Part shown: positions 1 through 6,211 of the stretch, piece after piece | How positions within the stretch are numbered: the stretch's first letter is position 1 | How the letters are laid out: each line of letters begins with the position of its first letter | NCBI RefSeq assembly: GCF_030519355.1 | Contig: NZ_JAUMKC010000035.1 | Location: 1-35,638, forward strand | Direction: 5' to 3' | Origin: Mucilaginibacter sp. L3T2-6 | Lineage (GTDB): Bacteria; Bacteroidota; Bacteroidia; Sphingobacteriales; Sphingobacteriaceae | Length of the DNA: 35,638 nucleotides | Program-made: the position numbers and the translations under genes | The notes under the pieces: model-generated | The model's database searches: none | Told to the model about the DNA's origin: nothing | What the model saw: the letters and a program-made list of their open reading frames with translations, nothing else

Positions 1-17
1 TTAAACACTGACTGCAA

Positions 18-989
18 TTATGCTGCAAACTGTGACGACTTTTCCTTCAGGTAACATTCTTTTAGAGCCAGTGCCATTTTAAAAGCCAGAAGCGGGGGTA
101 CCGCATTGCCTATTTGGTTAAACTGACTGGTTTCAGCCCCTGTAAAAATGAAACTGTCAGGAAAACTCTGAAGCCTTGCAGCTTCTCTTATTAACAGTCT
201 GCGACGTCTGCCATCGGGTAACTTAACTCTGTGCATATCGCCAGTAGCTCCGGATAAGTTCCTGCATGTTAAAGTGCGAGACGGTTTGTCAGTATACAGG
301 TCTCTGGGATTTATGCATTTAGAGGCTTTTTCATATTTTGCGATATAGGTGTCTTGAGCTGATGTTAAAAATTTACTTTCAGGTGGTGTTGTACTCATTA
401 TGTCAAAGATGGCATCACCCACGTTATATCTTCGCATCTCCTGCCTCGGGAATTTGAAATCTGAGTTATGCCCAATTAAGAACAATCTCTCTCTGTTTTG
501 CGGGACTCCGTAATTTACGGCATTAAGAAGTTGATAATTAGTTTTATAGCCAAGTTCTTCCAGTTCCTTTACAATTAGTTCCAAATACCATTTGTTTGAA
601 TACAGCAGTCCTCTGACGTTTTCAAACAAAAAGACTTTAGGCCGTACCTTTCTAATTGCATCGACAAAAAAAGGAAACCCATTCCTTGCATCATGAATGC
701 CATTTTGATTTCCCCCCACACTGAATGGCTGACAGGGAGGACCACCAATTACGATATCCGCAGAGGGGTATTCGGTGTCTAATGTAAGTTTTTCAATTCT
801 GCAATCTCCAGTCAAATTCTTTTTGTAAGTATTAGCCGCATCAGGATTCATTTCAAAACCGATAGTTTCAAATCCGGCCGCTTCAAATCCGAGAGCCAAT
901 CCTCCGCATCCTGCAAACAAATCAAGAACTAATTCTTTCTCCGTTATTTTAGGAATCAGTGACTGATTAATTAAATTAAGATAGCTCAT
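18..989 (-). CDS. C5 cytosine-specific DNA methyltransferase (orphan in this window)
   Basis: This protein transfers a methyl group from S-adenosylmethionine to C5 of cytosine in a specific DNA site. In the 323-residue form, motif I is DLFAGCGG (23-30), motif IV GGPPCQPFS carries the catalytic Cys86, motif VI is ENV (123-125), motif VIII QNRERL (164-169), and motif X GNAVPP (294-299). The target-recognition stretch between motifs VIII and IX is short, about 85 residues. I chose the ATG at 989. A longer reading from a TTG at 1010 adds seven residues (MQKALYF) and looks unnecessary. No restriction endonuclease is visible in the window, but a partner could lie off the left edge. It is divergent from the small gene at 1337. 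Family call is very secure; the recognition sequence cannot be read from the protein. Confidence 0.95.
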   Translation of the reverse strand: MSYLNLINQSLIPKITEKELVLDLFAGCGGLALGFEAAGFETIGFEMNPDAANTYKKNLTGDCRIEKLTLDTEYPSADIVIGGPPCQPFSVGGNQNGIHDARNGFPFFVDAIRKVRPKVFLFENVRGLLYSNKWYLELIVKELEELGYKTNYQLLNAVNYGVPQNRERLFLIGHNSDFKFPRQEMRRYNVGDAIFDIMSTTPPESKFLTSAQDTYIAKYEKASKCINPRDLYTDKPSRTLTCRNLSGATGDMHRVKLPDGRRRRLLIREAARLQSFPDSFIFTGAETSQFNQIGNAVPPLLAFKMALALKECYLKEKSSQFAA

Positions 990-1336
990 GAAATAGAGTG
1001 CTTTCTGCAAAAGTAAATAATTATGCTAATAAAAGTAGCAAAATCTTATTTCATAATTGCTAAGTTAAAAATAAATGTAATACCAAATGATCCTGAATCT
1101 TAACAATTATAAAAAACAAAATCTGAATTAACTAAAATGGCATCTCCTTGTTCACGGTTATAAACTAGCTAAAATAAGTTCAACAGTCAATTTCCTTAGG
1201 CGTCCGCATCCCTCCATCCCCCAAAACAAACGAACACCCCAGTAAGACCCGTAGCCTTAACCTGGTAAAAAAATTCTCCACACTGTTTTAATTGCTAAAA
1301 ATATTAGCATAAATTTGTATTTCAATAATACAGCAA
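990..1336. other. AT-rich divergent intergenic region
   Basis: No gene is seen between the methyltransferase and the small plus-strand gene. The motif TGCTAA recurs at 1024-1029, 1058-1063 and 1293-1298, with its complement TTAGCA at 1304-1309. TGCTA (1024-1028) and TAGCA (1036-1040) also form a small inverted repeat near the methyltransferase start. This could be regulatory for either gene; nothing else was recognised. Confidence 0.4.
1286..1317 (+). promoter_or_regulatory. Candidate Bacteroidota promoter with internal inverted repeat
   Basis: TAAATTTG at 1310-1317 matches the Bacteroidota -7 consensus TAnnTTTG exactly. A TTTT at 1286-1289 sits 20 bases upstream, where TTTG is expected. The spacer holds an inverted repeat TGCTAA-N5-TTAGCA (1293-1309), a position where a bound repressor would block polymerase. 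The predicted leader to the ATG at 1337 would be short, about 13 bases. Confidence 0.5.
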
Positions 1337-1693
1337 ATGGAGGCATACAAGGTATCGGCAGCAGGTAATTTTACATTGATAGCGCACCCGGGGCAGGCAT
1401 TTATAGTGAAGGTTTACCCGGTTAACCAGCGGGGCCAAAAGCCGGGCGCAGCACTGCTGGAGGGTACGCTTTACAGGGAGGAAGGCAGCTTTGTACAGGC
1501 GGGTACGTATGTCTTCGAGGCGGTTACCCAATACTTTGAGCCCGCAGGTGCAAACATCAGCCTGGAGGATTTTAAAAGCGCCGCTGCCTTTTATTTTACA
1601 TCGGTACTGCAAACGGAGCTGTACCTGATAGGCATACCGGCAGTATCGGCACTTTGCCCCAGGGAAATGCAGGTTTTTGAGTTCGAGCGTTAA
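1337..1693 (+). CDS. Hypothetical protein, 118 aa
   Basis: I do not recognise this protein. It has no signal peptide or membrane segment, so it is probably cytoplasmic. The sequence alternates short hydrophobic strand-like stretches (FTLIAHPGQAFIVKVYPV, TYVFEAVTQYF) with polar turns, suggesting a mostly beta fold. The ATG follows a good -7 promoter element by about 20 bases. A second unknown gene starts 18 bases after its stop, so the two are probably co-transcribed. GC-rich codon use resembles the host genes more than the neighbouring methyltransferase does. No function is proposed. Confidence 0.7.
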   Translation: MEAYKVSAAGNFTLIAHPGQAFIVKVYPVNQRGQKPGAALLEGTLYREEGSFVQAGTYVFEAVTQYFEPAGANISLEDFKSAAAFYFTSVLQTELYLIGIPAVSALCPREMQVFEFER

Positions 1694-1711
1694 GCGGTAA
1701 CCGTTTGCAAA

Positions 1712-2083
1712 ATGAATACCTGTAACGAAGGACTCAATTATTTTTTAAAGCGCAAGCTGGTATTGTGGATCAGCAAGCGGCCCAAGCTGTTTAACAACAT
1801 CCGCTCCGGCTCGTTCAACAGTGTTTTAGAGGTAAACCCCACGCAGGGCATTGTGTTTTATCTAGGCTGTTTTGATGGCAGGTTCCTCACCAGCTATTAC
1901 CACGGCCCTTACTTTGAAAACAATGCACCGGCCTTGCTCAGGCAATTAGCCGCCGTAATAAGCGAAGCCTCCGCCGAAATAGAGGGCGAAGAGTTCCGCA
2001 TAGCCATAACCATAGCCCTGCCTCCCCGCAGCCTGAAAAAGATATTAAAGGTAGAGAAGGGGATCTGTTATTTGCAGGTTTAA
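1712..2083 (+). CDS. Hypothetical protein, 123 aa
   Basis: This protein is not recognised. There is no signal peptide or clear membrane segment. The N-terminus is basic (FLKRKLVLWISKRPKLF), the middle is strand-like (GIVFYLGCFDGRFLTSYYHGPYF), and a helix follows (LLRQLAAVISEASAEIEGEEF). It is the second gene of a two-gene unit with the 118-residue gene upstream, and its stop codon is followed at once by a hairpin (2085-2137). A shared role with the upstream gene is likely, but its nature is unknown. Confidence 0.7.
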   Translation: MNTCNEGLNYFLKRKLVLWISKRPKLFNNIRSGSFNSVLEVNPTQGIVFYLGCFDGRFLTSYYHGPYFENNAPALLRQLAAVISEASAEIEGEEFRIAITIALPPRSLKKILKVEKGICYLQV

Positions 2084-2457
2084 CAAAGCGTCCGGGTGTT
2101 TGCTTTGCTGTTTCATCCCTAAACGGACGGACGCTTTAACTTGTAAAAGACGGGTCACAACGTGTAAATAATTTGAATCCGGATTGATTGTCATTTCCGG
2201 GCATACTCATTTGGTTAAGTCTCAAAGTTAAACCTGTTTGCTGATGGTACTTACATGACGAAGCCGATTGTTCAGCAAAGAAAAAAATCTTTAAACGCTC
2301 CGTAAGGTTTTGTCACTAACCTGCGACAAAGCTATTACACCGCCCGCGTGGAGAAATTGATAAAACTTAGCGGCAGGTTGATGTTCAGGTTTGTCATAAC
2401 GGTATCAAATAGCCTGATTTGAAAATTTCACGGGAATTATTTGCGTTAGTTAGGAAT
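2084..2457. other. Intergenic region without a recognised gene
   Basis: Apart from the hairpin at 2085-2137, this stretch shows no convincing open reading frame and no clear promoter consensus. An in-frame extension of msrA (from 2419) covers its end, but the signal peptide favours the ATG at 2458. The msrA promoter must lie here, although I cannot place it. Confidence 0.5.
2085..2137 (+). terminator. Long-stem hairpin after the small two-gene unit
   Basis: AAAGCGTCCG (2085-2094) and CGGACGCTTT (2128-2137) form a perfect 10-bp stem around a 33-base loop that can pair further (GGGTG with CATCCC). It begins one base after the stop codon at 2083. No run of T follows the stem, so it is either a non-canonical terminator or an RNA 3'-end stabiliser. 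Confidence 0.5.
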
Positions 2458-3081
2458 ATGAAGAAGATAATTTGTTTACTATTGATTTTATCTGCCGGTT
2501 ATGGTTGCTTTGCCATGTCGCCGGTAAAGGAAAAAACCGCTAAGCCAAAACTCGATACCGCTACATTTGCAACCGGTTGTTTCTGGTGCACCGAAGCGAA
2601 GTTTCAGCAATTGAACGGCGTTGTGAAGGTGACTTCCGGCTTTACAGGCGGCCATACGGTGAAACCTACCTACGAACAGGTGTGTACAGGTACCACCGGC
2701 CATGCTGAAGCTTGCAATATCGTATTCGATCCATCGAAAATAACCTACGACGAGCTGATAGAAGCGTTTTTTGTGGCGCACGACCCAACCCAGCTGAACC
2801 GCCAGGGAAATGACGTTGGAACTCAATACCGTTCAGCGATATTTTACCACAACGCGGCCCAGAAGCAAAAAGCTGAATATTACATTGCAAAGCTAAACCA
2901 GGAAAAGGTTTATAAAAATAAAATAGTTACGCAGGTTGTGCCCTACACAGTGTTTTATAAAGCAGAGGGTTATCATCAGAACTATTATAACCTGAATGGC
3001 AGTCAGCCTTATTGTAAGTATGTGATACAGCCCGAATTGGAAAAGTTTAAAAAGGTTTTTAAAGATAAACTAAAGAAATAA
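2458..3081 (+). CDS. msrA: Exported peptide-methionine (S)-S-oxide reductase MsrA
   Basis: MsrA reduces the S-epimer of methionine sulfoxide in oxidised proteins. The family signature GCFWCTEAKF is present, with catalytic Cys41 of GCFWC, and a likely resolving Cys186 in PYCKYVI near the C-terminus. I start at the ATG at 2458 because it gives a clean signal peptide (MKKIICLLLILSAGYGCFA); the frame is open back to 2419, which would bury it behind 13 extra residues. The 207-residue length is normal for an MsrA with a leader. msrB follows 16 bases downstream and is also exported, so the pair should repair periplasmic or surface proteins. Identification is secure; the electron donor in the periplasm is not evident. 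Confidence 0.95.
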   Translation: MKKIICLLLILSAGYGCFAMSPVKEKTAKPKLDTATFATGCFWCTEAKFQQLNGVVKVTSGFTGGHTVKPTYEQVCTGTTGHAEACNIVFDPSKITYDELIEAFFVAHDPTQLNRQGNDVGTQYRSAIFYHNAAQKQKAEYYIAKLNQEKVYKNKIVTQVVPYTVFYKAEGYHQNYYNLNGSQPYCKYVIQPELEKFKKVFKDKLKK

Positions 3082-3097
3082 ATTATCCCGAATAGAT

Positions 3098-3619
3098 ATG
3101 AAACGAATATTAATATTAGCTGCAGCAATCGTATTCTCGGCTTCCGGTGTATATGCCCAGCACTTAAAGTCAGCAAGAGGGCACGAAAATAATCCCTACT
3201 ACTCTAACACGGATACAAAACATCTGAATGTTAGCAATGCTGAATGGAAGAAGATTTTACCTCCAGACTTGTACGCAACCGCCCGCGAGGCTGCAACCGA
3301 ACGCCCGTTTACCGGTAAATATTGGAATGCGGATGCTAAAGGAACGTATTATTGCGCCGTTTGCGGTAACGAGCTTTTCCGGTCAACAGCCAAGTTTGCC
3401 AGCGAATGCGGCTGGCCAAGCTTTTATCAGCCGGTGCGTAAAAACAGCGTAATCTACCGGGCCGATAACTCGTATGGCATGGAGCGTACAGAAGTGCTTT
3501 GTGCAAGGTGCGATTCGCATCTCGGGCATATTTTTGATGACGGCCCTGCGCCAACGCATAAACGCTTTTGCATGAACTCTGTCTCCCTGGATTTTGAGCC
3601 GGGAAAATTGGGAATATAA
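3098..3619 (+). CDS. msrB: Exported peptide-methionine (R)-S-oxide reductase MsrB
   Basis: MsrB reduces the R-epimer of methionine sulfoxide and complements MsrA. A Sec signal peptide occupies residues 1-20 (cleavage after VYA). The two CxxC zinc pairs are visible at Cys86/Cys89 and Cys135/Cys138, and the catalytic cysteine is Cys158 in RFCMNS. Length (173 aa) is normal for an exported single-domain MsrB. It follows msrA by 16 bases as a two-gene operon; in many bacteria the two are fused, here they are separate. Confidence 0.95.
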   Translation: MKRILILAAAIVFSASGVYAQHLKSARGHENNPYYSNTDTKHLNVSNAEWKKILPPDLYATAREAATERPFTGKYWNADAKGTYYCAVCGNELFRSTAKFASECGWPSFYQPVRKNSVIYRADNSYGMERTEVLCARCDSHLGHIFDDGPAPTHKRFCMNSVSLDFEPGKLGI

Positions 3620-3866
3620 ACCAGGTGTAGTTCTTTGATGAATTAAATGCTAAATTCTGATTGCCGGTAATTTATATGCTATGTAAATACAAGTAACGAT
3701 CGTGTTTGGTACTGTTCAGGGTTATAGGTTTTGCCGGTAACCCTTTGCCTGATGTAAGCTGTCTTTCTTACTTTATGAACTTTCCAGCCTTTTCTGACTC
3801 ACTGCTTGTATTATTCCGCGCAACGTTATAACTTGCTAAGCAATACTATCGTCCCAATAATTAATT

Positions 3867-4295
3867 ATGGCTACTGCTGAAATTGTTTACTCACGCGAGT
3901 TAACGCTTCATTCCGAAGAATTTATAGATGTTTTAAAGCGGAGCACGCTTGCTGCCAGGCGGCCTGTGGATGATACTGAACGGATGAAATGCATGTGCCA
4001 GAACGCTAATTTAATCGTTACGGCGCGTAAGGACGGTAAGCTGGTTGGCGTAGCCCGCTCACTGACTGATTTTATTTATTGCACTTACCTTTCGGATCTG
4101 GCGGTGGATGAAAGCCTCCAGAAACAGGGCATAGGCACCCGGCTGATAGCTGAAACAAAAAAGCTTACCCCGCAGGCAAAGCTTATTCTGCTGTCGGCGC
4201 CGGCGGCCGTAAACTATTATCCTAAAATCGGGATGACGAACCATCCTCATTGTTATATGCTTGATGACGTAAACGATTTAAAACTTACGCATTAA
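3867..4295 (+). CDS. GNAT-family N-acetyltransferase
   Basis: This is a 142-residue single GNAT domain that should transfer an acetyl group from acetyl-CoA to an amine. The acetyl-CoA pyrophosphate loop is visible as QKQGIGTRL (85-93), preceded by the core strand YLSDLAVDES. The C-terminal AAVNYYPKIGM is the typical GNAT strand 6-7 region. No signal peptide, so cytoplasmic. The DMT transporter begins 50 bases after its stop on the same strand, so the two may be co-transcribed. The substrate cannot be predicted. Confidence 0.88.
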   Translation: MATAEIVYSRELTLHSEEFIDVLKRSTLAARRPVDDTERMKCMCQNANLIVTARKDGKLVGVARSLTDFIYCTYLSDLAVDESLQKQGIGTRLIAETKKLTPQAKLILLSAPAAVNYYPKIGMTNHPHCYMLDDVNDLKLTH

Positions 4296-4344
4296 ATATT
4301 AGCGAAAGCTCAACCGCGCTAAATAACCAAAAGCGCACTAATTA

Positions 4345-5241
4345 ATGAAGAAAGCATTTATTTTACTACACGGTGCTGTGCTGCTTGCGGGCTTTACCGG
4401 CGTTTTTGGCAGGCTGATAACGTTAAATGCGGCATTGATCAGCTGGTACAGGTTAATGTTTTCAGGTTTGCTGTTGTTGGTAATACTGGCTGTAACCGGT
4501 AAATTGGAGAAAATACCATTCAAGGATATTGCGCGAATCGCTTTTGCCGGTGCATTCCTCGGACTTCATTGGGTTTTCTTTTATGCAAGCATCAAATATG
4601 CCAATATCTCGGTAGGGGTGGTGTGCTTTTCACTGACCAGTTTTTTTACTGCCATTTTTGCGCCGCTGCTTAACCGCAAGAAATTTTCGGTAGCCGAATT
4701 ATTGTTAAGTGCATTAACCTTATGCGGCATCGGCTTGATTTTTGGCCTCGATGCTACCTATCGCACCGGTATTTTACTGGGCATCATATCCTCTATATTG
4801 GTTGCGTTTTACACGGTTTTTAACGAGCGGATAGCCAGGGAATTTAAAAGCGAAACGATAACGTTATATACCATGCTTGGCGGTTTCGTGGGCGTGAGCA
4901 TTGTTTTGCCGGTTAGCCTTTATATATTTCCGGCGGCGGCTTTTCTGCCTTCAATTCCCGACCTGGCTTATCTGCTCATCCTGGCGCTTGCCTGCACTGT
5001 TTTATTGTACCTGATGGTCACTCAGGCTTTGCGGCATATTCCGGCTTTCACTGTTAACTTATCGTTCAGCATGGAACCGTTATACAGCATCGTGCTCGCT
5101 ATATGGCTTTTTAAGGAAAACAGGGAACTATCAGCCGCATTTTACTTCGGCCTGGGCTTAATTGTGCTTTCGGTTGTTTTACAGATGTTTCGGGTGGCGG
5201 CGCAGCACAAAAAATTAAACTTCCCTGCGCCAAATCCCTAA
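4345..5241 (+). CDS. EamA/DMT-family inner-membrane transporter
   Basis: The 298-residue protein is hydrophobic throughout, with about ten predicted membrane helices in two repeated EamA halves (roughly 5-135 and 145-285), the usual plan of drug/metabolite exporters. Features include GLHWVFFYASIKYANISVGVV in the first half and HIPAFTVNLSFSMEPLYSIV in the second, where EamA proteins carry their conserved Pro-Leu. It probably exports a small metabolite or amino acid. It follows the GNAT gene closely. Confidence 0.9.
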   Translation: MKKAFILLHGAVLLAGFTGVFGRLITLNAALISWYRLMFSGLLLLVILAVTGKLEKIPFKDIARIAFAGAFLGLHWVFFYASIKYANISVGVVCFSLTSFFTAIFAPLLNRKKFSVAELLLSALTLCGIGLIFGLDATYRTGILLGIISSILVAFYTVFNERIAREFKSETITLYTMLGGFVGVSIVLPVSLYIFPAAAFLPSIPDLAYLLILALACTVLLYLMVTQALRHIPAFTVNLSFSMEPLYSIVLAIWLFKENRELSAAFYFGLGLIVLSVVLQMFRVAAQHKKLNFPAPNP

Positions 5242-5253
5242 AGTAGTTAACGA

Positions 5254-5427
5254 TTATTTTTTCAGATATTTCTCAATCGCCGGCACCGAATTTCCTACAG
5301 CTTTTACAGCGCTTTTTAATTGTTCAGGGCTTACACCCAGTTTTGCCGCCCATATTTCAATTTCATAGTATTCGCTTGTATCGATAAGAAGAGGGTTATG
5401 TTTTGTTAAAGTACTTGTTGTTTCCAT
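5254..5427 (-). CDS. DUF3606 small protein, 57 aa
   Basis: This short frame runs from ATG (complement of 5425-5427) to TAA (complement of 5254-5256). It encodes a 57-residue protein whose core EYYEIEIWAAKLGVSPEQLK followed by SAVKAVGNSVPAIEKYL matches the DUF3606 pattern: a Trp-containing helix, L-G-V-S/T, a second helix, then V-G-N-S. DUF3606 proteins are small, cytoplasmic and of unknown function; they are common in Bacteroidota and Proteobacteria. It is convergent with the DMT transporter, with stops 13 bases apart. Confidence 0.85.
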   Translation of the reverse strand: METTSTLTKHNPLLIDTSEYYEIEIWAAKLGVSPEQLKSAVKAVGNSVPAIEKYLKK

Positions 5428-5808
5428 TTTATAGTTTTCAATTTCTTAGCATACAACAATTTAAATGTCGTTTGGTTTGATTGTTGTCTGCGCATTAAAA
5501 TGTTTACCTTTCTAATTCAAATTATAAACTTATGAATTGCAGGATGAGCGAATACCAGATTGAATTTTATAACCTATCATCGTGGTAAAGGCAGTTAACC
5601 ACAACATTAAGCGATAAGCTGCTTTCCTCCTGCAACGATTAACGGGGGCTGGTGAATAGCTATGTTTTATATACAGGATAGCAATGTGACGGAATAATGC
5701 GTGTGCAATTTAGCTTGAAAATCAAAAGTCAAAATAATTGCATGAATTGTTCTTCTGAATTTTAGTTATATTTGATTAACCAATAATAAACTTAACAACA
5801 GATTGCGT
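5428..5808. other. Intergenic region of about 380 bases
   Basis: It separates the divergent DUF3606 gene (-) and the small exported protein (+). Only very short frames are present (for example 16 codons from 5532). The recognisable signal is the -7 promoter element at 5767-5774; the remainder shows nothing I can name. Confidence 0.4.
5767..5774 (+). promoter_or_regulatory. -7 promoter element for the small exported protein
   Basis: TATATTTG is an exact match to the Bacteroidota -7 consensus TAnnTTTG, 34 bases before the ATG at 5809. An ATTG at 5746-5749, 17 bases upstream, is a weak candidate for the -33 TTTG. Confidence 0.5.
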
Positions 5809-6138
5809 ATGAAAAAGTATTTATTACTGTTCGCCCTTGTATTTTCAATGGGCGCTACATTTGCTGCCAACCGTGGCGACGAGCATTTAAAAGGCTACAT
5901 AGATGACTCTATGTGTGCAGGCACCGCAACCCCTATGTGTACAGCCGCAACGCGCGCCACTTGCGCAGCCAAATGTATTAAAGGCGGAGCCAAAGCCGTA
6001 TTAGTTGTAGATGGAAAAGTTTACAAAATTGCCAACCAAAAAGCTGTATTAAAATATGCCGGCAAAAACGTAACTGTTGACGGCAAAGTAACCGACGACA
6101 CTATCGAAGTTACCAAGGTTACAGAAGTTAAATCATAA
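5809..6138 (+). CDS. Small exported four-cysteine protein, 109 aa
   Basis: A typical signal peptide (MKKYLLLFALVFSMGATFAA) is followed by a mature domain of about 88 residues. Four cysteines fall within 22 residues (DDSMC, PMC, ATC, AAKC), which could form two disulfides or bind a metal. A strand-rich part follows, with AVLVVDGKVYKIANQKAV and the K-V-T-V-D-G-K-V pattern seen in OB-like or SH3-like small domains. I use the ATG at 5809; a TTG two codons earlier is in frame but unneeded. It has its own promoter and terminator, so it is monocistronic. Similar small exported proteins occur in Bacteroidota and Acidobacteria, but I know no assigned function. Confidence 0.8.
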   Translation: MKKYLLLFALVFSMGATFAANRGDEHLKGYIDDSMCAGTATPMCTAATRATCAAKCIKGGAKAVLVVDGKVYKIANQKAVLKYAGKNVTVDGKVTDDTIEVTKVTEVKS

Positions 6139-6146
6139 CTTAATCT

Positions 6147-6194
6147 AAAAAAAAGAAAAGCTCCGGCTAAACATCGGGGCTTTTCTTTTTTCAT
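6147..6194. terminator. Bidirectional intrinsic terminator
   Basis: AAAAGCTCCG (6156-6165) pairs with CGGGGCTTTT (6175-6184) with one G-U pair. It has an A tract before and a T-rich tract after, so it can stop transcription from both sides. It lies between the convergent small exported gene (+) and the sensor kinase (-). Confidence 0.85.
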
Positions 6195-6211
6195 AGATTT
6201 TCTGGAAATAG

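Noticed and set aside
18..2083. A complete restriction-modification or phage-defence system around the methyltransferase
   Set aside because: No nuclease, helicase or other effector motif is visible in the two small neighbours.
2419..2457. Upstream ATG for msrA
   Set aside because: It adds 13 residues in front of a complete signal peptide; the ATG at 2458 is the better start.
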